DNA of 64,000 nucleotides from Marinobacter sp. SS5-14b (GTDB taxonomy: Bacteria > Pseudomonadota > Gammaproteobacteria > Pseudomonadales > Oleiphilaceae), in contig NZ_JASSVM010000010.1 of assembly GCF_030541005.1 (NCBI RefSeq), forward strand, positions 40,509-104,508, given 5' to 3'. Every line of letters begins with the position of its first letter. Positions within the stretch are counted from its first letter, which is position 1. This document shows, piece by piece, positions 51,553 through 60,594 of the stretch. A program made the position numbers and the translations under genes. The notes beneath the pieces are model-generated. The model was not told the origin of the DNA. It did no database searches and saw nothing but the letters and a program-made list of their open reading frames with translations.

Positions 51553-53469
51553 ATGGCTGCTGCAAACCAGGACACGACCCGCCCGCAGAATACCCGCGCA
51601 ATCATGGCTTTTCTGCGAGAGCACGCCCCATTTTCCAACATGGACGACACACATCTGGCGCATTTTGCCGAGCACGCCACGCTGAGATTCTACGGCGACG
51701 GTGAAGAGGTGCTTTCGCCAGATGACGGAGTTGTGAAAAGCTTCTACGTGGTCAAACAGGGCCGGATTCGCGGCGAACGACATAATGAGAAAGACGACCG
51801 CGCAGAGACCACGTTCGAAATCAGCCGCGGCGAATGCTTTCCACTGGCCGCATTAATCGGCGAGAGGCCAACACGCACGCTGCACAGGGCGTCAGGCGAT
51901 ACGTTTTGTCTGAGCATTGAACAGAAAGCTTTTATCACCCTGTTTTCCGAAAGTGAGCCATTCAGGGATTTCTGTCTGCGCGGCGTCAGCAGTCTTCTGG
52001 ACCAGGTCAACCAGCGCATACAGTCCAAGGCCATGGCCTCCATCGGCGCCTCCAGCAGCCTTGATACTCCGCTGGAACGCTATGCATTACGCAATCCCAT
52101 TGTGTGCACCCCGGACCTGCCAGTCCGAAAAGCGGTCGCCCGGATGCATGAGAACAACGTTGGCAGCATTATCATCACCGACGACAACCGCCACCCAACC
52201 GGTATTTTTACCCTGCGGGATTTACGCACCCTGATCGCCGAGGAAAAGGGCACCCTCGACACCCCTATTCAACAAGTCATGACCCCGAACCCGTGCCGCC
52301 TAACCGCCACGGCAGACGCCTTTGAGGCCGCCATGCTGATGGCAGAGCACCATTTCGCCCACCTGTGCGTCGTCGACGACGAAGACCGGCTGATCGGTGT
52401 GGTTTCTGAGCGCGACCTGTTCTCCCTCCAGCGGGTAGATCTCGTCAATCTGGCCCGAACCATTGGTACAGCCACCCACTTGAGAACGCTGGTCAGCCTG
52501 CGCAGCGATGTGTCCCGACTGGTAGACACCATGCTCGCCCACGGCGCGGATTCCGGGCAGGTCGTCAAAATCATCACCACTCTCAACGATGTGACGGTGC
52601 GGCGGGTGCTGGAATTGAATCTGAAGAAAGACGACCCGGGCATTCCCTTTACCTGGCTCACGTTTGGTAGTGAAGGTCGCCAGGAACAGACACTGTTGAC
52701 CGATCAGGACAACGGCATTCTTTTCGAAACCCCCGAGGGCATGACCGAAGACCAGGTCCGCGAAAAACTGTTGCCGTTTGCGCGCAAGGTGAACGACGAG
52801 CTTGCGGAGTGCGGCTTCACTCTGTGCAAGGGCAACATCATGGCCAGCAACCCCAAGTTGTGCCTGAGTAACAACGAATGGGATGACTGGTTTGTGCGCT
52901 TCATAGATGCATCGACACCCCAGAATCTGGTCTATTCATCCATTTTCCTGGATATGCGGGCGGTGTTCGGGCCAAACGAGGCACTGCAACGATTGCTGGA
53001 AAAAGTACTGGTGCGGATCCGGAAGAACGCACTTTTCCAGAAAATGCTGGCTGGCAACGCACTGCAGCGCAAACCACCGCTCACCATGTTCCGGAACTTT
53101 CGCTACCTGAACGATGAAAAGAAACATGCGCTGGATCTGAAGCGGCAGGGCCTCGCGCCGTTCGTTGAATCGGTGCGGGTGTTCGCTCTCGCAAACGGCG
53201 TAGGCGCAGCCAACACCCTGGAGCGCATTGATGAGTTGGCCAGAAAGGACGTGTTTGACACCAAGGACGCCAACGCGTGGAAAGAGGCGTACAGCCTTAT
53301 CCAGGCCATTCGGATGCGAGCCCACCAGGACATGCTGGCAAAAAACGAAGAGCTGACAAATTACATAGACCCGGACGACCTCAACCCTCTTGACAGGCGT
53401 ATCCTGCGGGAATCATTCCGCCAGGCTCAGCGACTCCAGCAAAAGCTGGAAATCACTTACCAACTGTAG
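51553..53469 (+). CDS. cNMP-like/CBS/DUF294 nucleotidyltransferase-like protein
   Basis: This 638-residue cytosolic protein has an N-terminal cyclic-nucleotide-binding-like domain (about 10-145), two CBS domains (LRNPIVCTPDLPVRKAVARMHENNVGSIIITDDN and QVMTPNPCRLTATADAFEAAMLMAEHHFAHLCVVDDEDRLIGV), then a GlnD-type nucleotidyltransferase module (LTFGSEGRQEQTLLTDQDNGILFE, GS-x-D-x-D pattern) and a DUF294_C domain. It is the usual first gene of the exonuclease and symporter cluster in acetate/carboxylate-using gammaproteobacteria. The ATG at 51553 is chosen over a TTG at 51511. The NTase may modify a partner; that is unknown. Confidence 0.85.
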   Translation: MAAANQDTTRPQNTRAIMAFLREHAPFSNMDDTHLAHFAEHATLRFYGDGEEVLSPDDGVVKSFYVVKQGRIRGERHNEKDDRAETTFEISRGECFPLAALIGERPTRTLHRASGDTFCLSIEQKAFITLFSESEPFRDFCLRGVSSLLDQVNQRIQSKAMASIGASSSLDTPLERYALRNPIVCTPDLPVRKAVARMHENNVGSIIITDDNRHPTGIFTLRDLRTLIAEEKGTLDTPIQQVMTPNPCRLTATADAFEAAMLMAEHHFAHLCVVDDEDRLIGVVSERDLFSLQRVDLVNLARTIGTATHLRTLVSLRSDVSRLVDTMLAHGADSGQVVKIITTLNDVTVRRVLELNLKKDDPGIPFTWLTFGSEGRQEQTLLTDQDNGILFETPEGMTEDQVREKLLPFARKVNDELAECGFTLCKGNIMASNPKLCLSNNEWDDWFVRFIDASTPQNLVYSSIFLDMRAVFGPNEALQRLLEKVLVRIRKNALFQKMLAGNALQRKPPLTMFRNFRYLNDEKKHALDLKRQGLAPFVESVRVFALANGVGAANTLERIDELARKDVFDTKDANAWKEAYSLIQAIRMRAHQDMLAKNEELTNYIDPDDLNPLDRRILRESFRQAQRLQQKLEITYQL

Positions 53470-53484
53470 GCTAGCGGAATCGCC

Positions 53485-54192
53485 ATGCTCGAATACATCA
53501 AACAATGGCTGGCTCAGCGGCGCGGCGGTTCCGTCGGAGACCTGGATGCAGACAACCTGCCGACACCGAAAACCGCAGGAGACCAACCCCTGTCACGGTG
53601 CCGACTGATTGTTCTCGACCTGGAAACCACGGGGCTGAACGCCTCGAAAGATGAAGTCATCGCGATCGGCGCCGTGGCTATTGAGGGTGGCGTAATACAT
53701 CTTGACGACCAATTCGATCTGATCTTGCGCCGCCCTGAACTGGACATCCGGGAAACCGTGCTGATTCACGGCATTGGCCCCGAGGCGCTGACCCAGGGCC
53801 ATGAAACTGAGGATGCGTTACTGCACCTGCTGGACTGGATGAACGGCGACCCTATCCTGGCCTATCACTCAGCGTTCGATCAGAAGTTTCTCGAAAAGAC
53901 GCTGAAAGCGCAGCTTGGCTATACCCTGCCCCACCTCTGGATGGATGTTGCAGAATTGTTGCCTGCCATTTTTCCGAAAGCGGAAACCAAAGGCAAAAGC
54001 CTTGACCACTGGGCAGATTTCTTCGGGCTGGAAGTGAGTGAACGACATCACGCTGCGGCAGATGCGATGGTAACGGCAGAATTGACCCTGATCGCGTTGA
54101 GCACGGCCCGGCGAAGTGGCGTAAAGACCCTGAAAGATGTCACCGAAAAACTGCATTATCAGCGGCGTTTGCAGAATATGCACCGGTTTTAA
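53485..54192 (+). CDS. DnaQ-like 3'-5' exonuclease
   Basis: This 235-residue DEDDh exonuclease contains the first motif in LIVLDLETTGLNASKDEVIAIGAVA, the second in ILAYHSAFDQKFLE, and the third in RHHAAADAMVTAELTLI. It resembles the epsilon-type proofreading fold but lacks the DnaE-binding tail, so it is not DnaQ itself. It follows the CBS/DUF294 gene by 15 nt, a pairing seen beside the symporter cluster in other genomes. Its nucleic-acid substrate is unknown; it could act in RNA or signal-nucleotide turnover. Confidence 0.88.
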   Translation: MLEYIKQWLAQRRGGSVGDLDADNLPTPKTAGDQPLSRCRLIVLDLETTGLNASKDEVIAIGAVAIEGGVIHLDDQFDLILRRPELDIRETVLIHGIGPEALTQGHETEDALLHLLDWMNGDPILAYHSAFDQKFLEKTLKAQLGYTLPHLWMDVAELLPAIFPKAETKGKSLDHWADFFGLEVSERHHAAADAMVTAELTLIALSTARRSGVKTLKDVTEKLHYQRRLQNMHRF

Positions 54193-54323
54193 GAGCACTG
54201 CACAATACCTGAATGTCCTTGATCAATTGCAAGGCAAGTTACTGAGAGTTAGACCATTTGCCAATATCCATTAATCCATTGACAGGTAAAGTCGGAGGAG
54301 ACAACAAGTCGGAGAAGTACTAC

Positions 54324-54392
54324 ATGAATAATAAATTCTCTATCCGCAACACCTCAGCAAAAAACCACCCAAACTCTACAAAAACAAAATAG
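54324..54392 (+). CDS. Candidate 22-residue leader peptide upstream of the symporter genes
   Basis: A small open frame starts at ATG 54324, with GGAG about 10 nt upstream, and reads MNNKFSIRNTSAKNHPNSTK with a short Thr-Lys end, closing in a TAG at 54390-54392. The stop lies inside the Shine-Dalgarno region (TAGGAGT) of the DUF4212 gene, 10 nt before its ATG. It is Lys/Asn/Ser/Thr-rich, with no hydrophobic part. The coding case rests only on its ribosome site and position, so it may be chance. Confidence 0.4.
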   Translation: MNNKFSIRNTSAKNHPNSTKTK

Positions 54393-54402
54393 GAGTGTTT
54401 GT

Positions 54403-54666
54403 ATGTCAGGTCATAGCTACGACGCTGAAAACTACTGGAAGGCGAATCTACGCCTCATATTCGGGAGCCTGGTTATATGGGCTCTGTGTTCCTACGGGTT
54501 CGCGATTCTGCTGCGGCCCATGCTGGCCGGCATCGCAGTGGGCGGCACCGATCTTGGCTTCTGGTTCGCCCAGCAAGGCTCCATTCTTACCTTCATTGTT
54601 CTGATTTTCTTCTATGCCTGGCGCATGAACAAAATCGACGAACAATTCGGCGTGCACGAGGAGTAA
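54403..54666 (+). CDS. DUF4212 domain protein, small subunit of sodium:solute symporter
   Basis: This 87-residue membrane protein of the DUF4212 (TIGR03647-type) family is the usual small partner of the large symporter that follows. It has two hydrophobic helices, GSLVIWALCSYGFAILLRPMLAG and SILTFIVLIFFYAWRMNKID, and the family-like N-terminal AENYWKANLRLIFGSL. A strong AGGAG precedes the ATG. The gap to the symporter gene is 6 nt. The role is inferred from family context; it may set assembly or activity of the transporter. Confidence 0.9.
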   Translation: MSGHSYDAENYWKANLRLIFGSLVIWALCSYGFAILLRPMLAGIAVGGTDLGFWFAQQGSILTFIVLIFFYAWRMNKIDEQFGVHEE

Positions 54667-54672
54667 GAACCC

Positions 54673-56445
54673 ATGAGCCAATTTGCAATTAACCTGCTAT
54701 TCGTTGGGGGCTCGTTCCTCATCTATATCGGCATTGCCGTCTGGGCAAAAGCCGGTAGTACCAGTGATTTCTACGTGGCCGGTGGTGGTGTTCACCCCGT
54801 CACTAACGGTATGGCCATTGGTGCAGACTGGATGTCAGCTGCATCGTTCATCTCCATGGCGGGCCTGATCGCCGCCGGTGGTTACGCAAACTCCACCTTC
54901 CTGATGGGCTGGACCGGCGGTTACGTGCTGCTGGCCATGCTGCTCGCCCCTTACCTGCGTAAGTTCGGCAAGTTTACGGTACCGGAGTTCATTGGCGACC
55001 GTTACTACAGTGCCAACGCTCGCCTGGTTGCGGTTATCTGCCTGATTGTGGCGTCGGTCACCTACGTAATCGGCCAGATGGCCGGTGCCGGTGTTGCCTT
55101 CTCCCGCTTCCTAGAAGTGGATTCCACAACCGGCCTGATGATTGCTGCCGTGGTGGTATTCATCTACGCCGTACTTGGTGGCATGAAGGGCATCACCTAC
55201 ACTCAGGTAGCCCAGTACTGCGTGTTGATTGTGGCCTACACCATTCCTGCGGTGTTTATTTCCCTGCAACTGACCGGCAACCCGATTCCGGGCCTGGGCA
55301 TGTTCTCTACTCATACCGACTCTGGCTTGCCACTGCTGGATAAACTGAACCAGGTAGTAACTGATCTAGGCTTCCGTGAATACACAGCGGATGTAGACAA
55401 CAAACTGAACATGGTTCTGTTCACCCTGTCCCTGATGATCGGTACTGCGGGCCTGCCTCACGTTATCATTCGCTTCTTCACCGTACCCAAGGTATCTGAC
55501 GCACGCTGGTCCGGCGGTTGGGCACTGGTCTTCATCGCCCTGCTGTATCTGACCGCTCCTGCGGTAGCTTCCATGGCTCGTCTGAACCTGATGACCACCA
55601 TTTACCCGGAAGGCACGCAGTCTCAGCCGATCGAGTACGAAGCCCGCCCAGACTGGATTCGCACCTGGGAACTGACCGGTTTGATCACTTACGAAGACAA
55701 GAACGAAGATGGCCGTATCCAGCTGTATAACGACAAGAACGCCGACTTTGCCGCCACCACCGCTTCCGAGCGTGGTTGGGAAGGTAACGAGATGGTCGTT
55801 AACAACGATATTCTGGTTCTGGCCAACCCCGAAATCGCCAACTTGCCAGGCTGGGTAATTGGCCTGATTGCGGCCGGTGGTCTGGCTGCAGCACTGTCAA
55901 CAGCAGCTGGCCTGTTGCTGGCGATCTCCTCAGCAGTGAGCCACGACCTGATCAAGGGCCGGTTGAACCCCAATATCAGTGACAAAGGTGAACTGCTGGC
56001 AGCCCGAATCTCCATGGGTATTGCCATCGTGGTTGCGACCTGGCTTGGCGCAAACCCTCCGGGCTTTGCGGCCCAGGTTGTGGCACTGGCCTTCGGTATC
56101 GCTGCGGCCTCGCTGTTCCCGGCTTTGATGATGGGTATCTTCTCAAAGCGCGTGAATAACGTGGGCGCAACGCTGGGCATGCTGTCCGGTCTGACCTTCA
56201 CTCTGGTATACATCTTCGTGTACAAGGGCTGGCTGTTCATCCCGGGAACCAACAACCTGCCGGATACTGCCGAATACTGGCTGCTGGGCATTTCTCCCCT
56301 CTCCATCGGCGCAGTTGGTGCTCTGGTTAACTTTGCGGTAGCCTTCTCGGTATCGAAAGTGACTGCAGAGCCACCCGTCGAGATCCAGGAACTGGTTGAA
56401 AGCGTCCGTTACCCGCGCGGTGCCGGTAGTGCTCAAGACCACTAA
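54673..56445 (+). CDS. Sodium:solute symporter, VC_2705 type (SLC5/SSS family)
   Basis: This 590-residue transporter has about 13 hydrophobic helices. The SSS landmarks include the N-terminal VGGSFLIYIGIAVWAKAGSTSDFYVAGGGVHPVTNGMAIGADWMSAASFISMAGLI, the GGYANSTFLMGWTGGYV stretch, and DLIKGRLNPNISDKGELLAARISM. The family is placed near ActP acetate permease. Between the middle helices lies an extramembrane loop of about 90 residues that contains DKNEDGRIQLYND (residues 342-354), which fits an EF-hand-like calcium loop. It is 6 nt from its small subunit and is followed by a terminator, so downstream genes have other promoters. Confidence 0.92.
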   Translation: MSQFAINLLFVGGSFLIYIGIAVWAKAGSTSDFYVAGGGVHPVTNGMAIGADWMSAASFISMAGLIAAGGYANSTFLMGWTGGYVLLAMLLAPYLRKFGKFTVPEFIGDRYYSANARLVAVICLIVASVTYVIGQMAGAGVAFSRFLEVDSTTGLMIAAVVVFIYAVLGGMKGITYTQVAQYCVLIVAYTIPAVFISLQLTGNPIPGLGMFSTHTDSGLPLLDKLNQVVTDLGFREYTADVDNKLNMVLFTLSLMIGTAGLPHVIIRFFTVPKVSDARWSGGWALVFIALLYLTAPAVASMARLNLMTTIYPEGTQSQPIEYEARPDWIRTWELTGLITYEDKNEDGRIQLYNDKNADFAATTASERGWEGNEMVVNNDILVLANPEIANLPGWVIGLIAAGGLAAALSTAAGLLLAISSAVSHDLIKGRLNPNISDKGELLAARISMGIAIVVATWLGANPPGFAAQVVALAFGIAAASLFPALMMGIFSKRVNNVGATLGMLSGLTFTLVYIFVYKGWLFIPGTNNLPDTAEYWLLGISPLSIGAVGALVNFAVAFSVSKVTAEPPVEIQELVESVRYPRGAGSAQDH

Positions 56446-56494
56446 GCTGAGAGTCAGCCTGGCGCATTGTACGCAATGACAGGTTGATACCGAG

Positions 56495-56528
56495 CGGGCT
56501 TCCTCATCGAGGGAGCCCGTTCTTTTTT
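56495..56528 (+). terminator. Rho-independent terminator after the symporter
   Basis: CGGGCTTCC and GGGAGCCCG pair over a 7-nt loop, with a wobble pair, and are followed by TTCTTTTTT. It lies about 50 nt after the symporter stop and only some 15 nt before the next start. Confidence 0.85.
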
Positions 56529-56542
56529 GAGGATACCGTTTT

Positions 56543-57049
56543 ATGTTCTGGAATTTTGTTGCCACTATCCTTTGCGGACTGGGTGCCGCAGGCATCGCCA
56601 TGGGAATCCGGGCGGCCACCGCAAAACGCGCGCCACGATGGCTTATCCCGGTGTTTGCCGGTGCGGGCATGCTGGGCTACCTTGTGTATGGCGAATACAC
56701 TTGGTACGACCACAAACGCTCATTATTACCCGACGAAGCCGTGGTGGTGGATACCGAGCAGGAAAAGCTGTTTTTCCGGCCATGGACCTTTGTCCTGCCT
56801 TATGTAACGGCGTTCTCTACCGTAGATGTAGAGAGCATCAGCAGGGATACTGCAGACATCAATATTGTGCGTTTTACACTCTACCGTTTCGAACAAACCG
56901 TGACCGACGCCGTTTCTCATCGGGTACACTTGATTAACTGTCGCAGCCGTGAGCTGGTACCACTGGCCCAGGATGGCAGCCCACGGGTAGATAACATGAA
57001 AGTACTGACCAATAACGACCCGCTGTTTAAAGTCGTATGTGAGGCCTGA
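56543..57049 (+). CDS. Membrane protein of unknown function in the symporter-kinase cluster
   Basis: This 168-residue protein has two N-terminal hydrophobic helices (FVATILCGLGAAGIAMGI and LIPVFAGAGMLGYLVYG) and a C-terminal soluble domain of about 115 residues with WYDHKRSLLPDEAVVVDTEQEKLFFRPWTFVLPYVTAF, which resembles no domain I know. Two cysteines lie near the end. It sits between the symporter and the sensor kinase and may be linked to signal input, but this is guilt by association. The ATG follows a terminator closely, with only a weak ribosome site (GAGGATACC). Confidence 0.7.
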   Translation: MFWNFVATILCGLGAAGIAMGIRAATAKRAPRWLIPVFAGAGMLGYLVYGEYTWYDHKRSLLPDEAVVVDTEQEKLFFRPWTFVLPYVTAFSTVDVESISRDTADINIVRFTLYRFEQTVTDAVSHRVHLINCRSRELVPLAQDGSPRVDNMKVLTNNDPLFKVVCEA

Positions 57050-57075
57050 CAGCTCAGACCGGATAAAAACAACAC

Positions 57076-60000
57076 ATGATTAGCGCCTGGCTGCTTGTTT
57101 TAATCTCGATCACCTACATTTCGCTGCTGTTCCTGATTGCCTGGGCCGGAGACAAGCACCCGGGGCTCTATCGTCGCAGGCTCGCACGCACCCACATCTA
57201 CGGCCTGTCACTGGCGGTGTATTTCACCTCCTGGACCTTCTACGGGGCCGTAGGCCGGGCAACGCAGGAAGGTCTTGGCTTCCTGCCGATCTACCTGGGG
57301 CCACTCCTGGTATTTCTGTTTTTTGCGCCCCTGCTCCGGCGCATCATCTACATCAGCAAACGCAATAACAGCACATCAATAGCCGATTTCATCGCTTCCC
57401 GGTACGGCAAGTCCCAATTGCTGGCAGCGATGGTGGCCTTTTTCGCCCTGATCGGCAGCGTGCCTTACATCGCGCTACAATTGAAGGCCATCGCACTGGG
57501 CTTCAACGTTCTCTCTGGCAGTGGCGAAAGCTATCTCGAGCTGAGCAGCGCTGCCTGGAACGATTCCGCCTGGTACATCACCCTGACCCTTGCGGTCTTC
57601 ACGGTACTTTTCGGAACCCGTCACCTGGAGTCGACAGAGCACCACCGGGGTATGATTCAAGCCATTGCTTTCGAGTCGCTCATCAAACTGATCGCCTTTA
57701 TTGCCGTTGGGCTATTTGTCGGTTACGGGCTGTACAACGGTTTTGGCGACTTGTTTCAGCAGGCGGCCGACGCAGACCTCATCGGCGCACTGACAACCAA
57801 CTCTATTGAAGCACCCGCCTTTATTACCCAGACACTGGTGGCCATGCTTGCCATCATCTGTCTGCCACGGCAGTTTCACGTGATGGTGGTGGAGAACACC
57901 GACCACAGGGACTTTGAAGTCGCCCGCTGGGCAATGCCAATTTACCTGGTTATCGCCAGCGCTTTCGTCATCCCGATTGCCGCTGCAGGACTGTTATACG
58001 CAGACAGCCTGGGGAGCAATCCGGACATCGTCATCCTCCAGCTGCCGATCATGGCCGGAGAGCAGTGGCTTGCTATTCTGGCGTTTCTGGGAGGTGGCTC
58101 GGCTGCTGCTGCAATGGTTATCGTCTGCTCTGTTGCCATAGCAACCATGGTCAGCAACGAAATCATCATGCCGGGACTGTTGCGGTTCTTCCGGCCAGGT
58201 ATGAATCGCCGCGCCGACCTGAGCTTCTTGCTGCTGACCATTCGGCGCGCCGCCATCTTTGTGGTGCTGTTAACCGCCTACGGTTTTTACCGCATGGCGG
58301 GGGAAGACTACAGCCTGACCGCTTTCGGCTTGCTGTCTTTCGCTGCCGCGGCCCAGTTCGGGCCGGCACTGGTCGGTGGCATTATCTGGCGCAGAGGTAA
58401 CGCAACAGGCGCCACCTGGGGGCTTGGGCTGGGGTTTCTGGTGTGGTGTTATACACTGCTCCTGCCCGCCTTGGTATCAACGGGATGGATCGGTGACACC
58501 CTGATCAATCAGGGTCTTTTTGGTTGGGGCTGGATTCGGCCAACCGCCCTGTTCGGGTCAGAGCTCGACCAGATCACCCACGGCATTCTCTGGAGCCTCG
58601 GTGTGAATACCGGGGTCTATATTTTGCTGTCCCTGGTTACCCGGCAAAGAATCCGGGAAAAAATCCAGATTGCTGCTTTCTTTCAGGAATCCCATCCCCG
58701 TGCGGATAGCGCACAGCATCAAAGCTGGCAAGGAGAGGTTCTGACCTCCGATCTTCAGGCCCTGACCGACCGCTTTATGGGTGAGGAGCGTTCAGAAAGC
58801 GTGTTCCGAAACTACGAGCGCCGTAACGCCATTCGACTGTACCCACACCGGCCAGCCTCCGCTCACCTCATGAAATATATCGAGCGTCAACTGGCGTCTG
58901 TTATTGGCGCGTCAACCGCCCGGGTCGTACTTGAATCCACGCTGACCGGTCGGGATATGCAGATTGAAGACGTCGTCAGCATCGTTGACGAAGCTTCTCA
59001 GGCGATGACCTTCAGCCGCGAACTGCTGCAATCCGCAATTGAAAATATCAGTCTGGGTGTGTCTGTGGTGAATCACCAGCAACAGCTTGTAGTCTGGAAC
59101 CACCGCTACCTTGAGCTGTTCAATTACCCGAAAGGCTTTGTGCGGGTTGGCCGACCGGTTGAAGACCTGATGCGCTACAACCTCACCAACGCCAACCTTT
59201 CCGCCCGTCGCATTGACGAAATCATTGAGGATCGCTGTCACAGTATGCGCGATGGCAAACCCATGTCTTACGAGCGTCAACGCCCGGATGGCACGGTGGT
59301 GCGCGTCGACGGCAGCCCTATCCCCGGCAGTGGCTACGTGACGACCTTTCAGGATATCACCGCCATGAGGCGGACCGAGCAAGCCCTGAAGGAAACCAAT
59401 ATCTATCTGGAGCAGCGGGTTCGGGAAAGAACCCAGGAGTTGCAGGTTATCAACGAGCAAATGCTCAAAGCGAAATCGGTCGCCGAGCAAGCCAATCAGA
59501 GCAAAACACGGTTTCTTGCTGCGGCAAGCCACGACCTGCTACAACCCTTGAATGCCGCACGTTTATTCACCTCCGCACTGTCCGGCAAGGTGATCGCTGG
59601 CGAAACCCGGGAGCTCGTTGAGCATATCGACAGCTCACTGGGTGCCGCTGAAGAAATCATCAGCACCCTGCTGGACATCTCCAAACTGGACGCGGGAGCC
59701 CTGGAACCGGACATCGGCGTATTCCCGGTCAACGACCTGCTTCGCCACCTGGCTACCGAATTCTCAGCCATCGCCAAAGATCAAGGCTTGGCACTGCACG
59801 TTGTTCCCAGCACAGCCTGGATTCGCTCAGACCAAAAGCTCCTGCGCCGGGTGGTTCAGAATTTTCTGTCCAACGCTATCCGTTACACTGATAGAGGGAA
59901 GATTCTAATGGGCTGCCGGCGACTGAAGGGCTACCTGAGAATCGAGATATGGGACACCGGCCCGGGTATGTCAGAAGACCAGCTGACCCATATTTTTGAA

Positions 60001-60594
60001 GAGTTCCGGCGCTTTCAGCATGGCCGGGACAAAAAAGGCCTGGGCCTTGGCCTTGCCATCGTTGACCGTATCAGCGGCATGTTGAACCACCCGGTATCGG
60101 TGCACTCCATTCAGGGCAGAGGCAGCGTCTTTGCCATTACCGTGCCGCTGGCGCCGGCTGATCTCTCACGCCCGGAGACAAACAAAACCTCTGGCGCGTC
60201 CAGGCGGGTATCCAGCCTCGGTGGCCTTCATGTACTGTGTATTGATAACGACCCCGCCATACTGCAAGGCATGGTGGCTTTGCTGGGTAACTGGAAGTGT
60301 GATGTCACCGCGGCCGAGAGCCTGGAGGCAGCACTGAACAAACTGGCAGGTCGAAGCCCAGACATTATACTTGCTGATTATCAGCTGGATGATAACCGCA
60401 ACGGCCTGGACGCCATGGATCGCATCCGGGCCGAGCTGGGCGCAGAGATCCCCGGGATGTTGATAACCGGCTACATGGCGCCTGAAGTACGCGAAGATGC
60501 CTTCAACCGCGGCTATCAGATTTTGTACAAACCTGTTAAGCCTGCGGCCCTGAGGGCACTTGTAAACAAACTACTTAAGCAGAAACGCTCATGA
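57076..60594 (+). CDS. Hybrid sensor histidine kinase with SLC5-like sensor domain (CrbS/MxtR type)
   Basis: This 1172-residue kinase has an N-terminal sodium:solute symporter-like domain of about 540 residues with some 13 helices (YFTSWTFYGAVGRATQEG; NNSTSIADFIASRYGKS), a PAS domain near 655-765 (VVNHQQQLVVWNHRYLELF), a coiled-coil linker, the HisKA box AASHDLLQPLNAARL (His 819), HATPase motifs (NFLSNAIRYTDRG, DTGPGM, GLGLAIV) and a C-terminal receiver whose acceptor is Asp 1101 in ILADYQLDD. This domain order matches CrbS/MxtR kinases, which respond to carboxylates such as acetate in Pseudomonas and Vibrio. It is fused 4 bases into the next gene. Confidence 0.92.
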   Translation: MISAWLLVLISITYISLLFLIAWAGDKHPGLYRRRLARTHIYGLSLAVYFTSWTFYGAVGRATQEGLGFLPIYLGPLLVFLFFAPLLRRIIYISKRNNSTSIADFIASRYGKSQLLAAMVAFFALIGSVPYIALQLKAIALGFNVLSGSGESYLELSSAAWNDSAWYITLTLAVFTVLFGTRHLESTEHHRGMIQAIAFESLIKLIAFIAVGLFVGYGLYNGFGDLFQQAADADLIGALTTNSIEAPAFITQTLVAMLAIICLPRQFHVMVVENTDHRDFEVARWAMPIYLVIASAFVIPIAAAGLLYADSLGSNPDIVILQLPIMAGEQWLAILAFLGGGSAAAAMVIVCSVAIATMVSNEIIMPGLLRFFRPGMNRRADLSFLLLTIRRAAIFVVLLTAYGFYRMAGEDYSLTAFGLLSFAAAAQFGPALVGGIIWRRGNATGATWGLGLGFLVWCYTLLLPALVSTGWIGDTLINQGLFGWGWIRPTALFGSELDQITHGILWSLGVNTGVYILLSLVTRQRIREKIQIAAFFQESHPRADSAQHQSWQGEVLTSDLQALTDRFMGEERSESVFRNYERRNAIRLYPHRPASAHLMKYIERQLASVIGASTARVVLESTLTGRDMQIEDVVSIVDEASQAMTFSRELLQSAIENISLGVSVVNHQQQLVVWNHRYLELFNYPKGFVRVGRPVEDLMRYNLTNANLSARRIDEIIEDRCHSMRDGKPMSYERQRPDGTVVRVDGSPIPGSGYVTTFQDITAMRRTEQALKETNIYLEQRVRERTQELQVINEQMLKAKSVAEQANQSKTRFLAAASHDLLQPLNAARLFTSALSGKVIAGETRELVEHIDSSLGAAEEIISTLLDISKLDAGALEPDIGVFPVNDLLRHLATEFSAIAKDQGLALHVVPSTAWIRSDQKLLRRVVQNFLSNAIRYTDRGKILMGCRRLKGYLRIEIWDTGPGMSEDQLTHIFEEFRRFQHGRDKKGLGLGLAIVDRISGMLNHPVSVHSIQGRGSVFAITVPLAPADLSRPETNKTSGASRRVSSLGGLHVLCIDNDPAILQGMVALLGNWKCDVTAAESLEAALNKLAGRSPDIILADYQLDDNRNGLDAMDRIRAELGAEIPGMLITGYMAPEVREDAFNRGYQILYKPVKPAALRALVNKLLKQKRS

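Noticed and set aside
57076..58700. The N-terminal part of the hybrid kinase as a separate transporter gene
   Set aside because: The frame is continuous from the SLC5-like domain through the kinase and receiver with no stop, as in CrbS/MxtR proteins.
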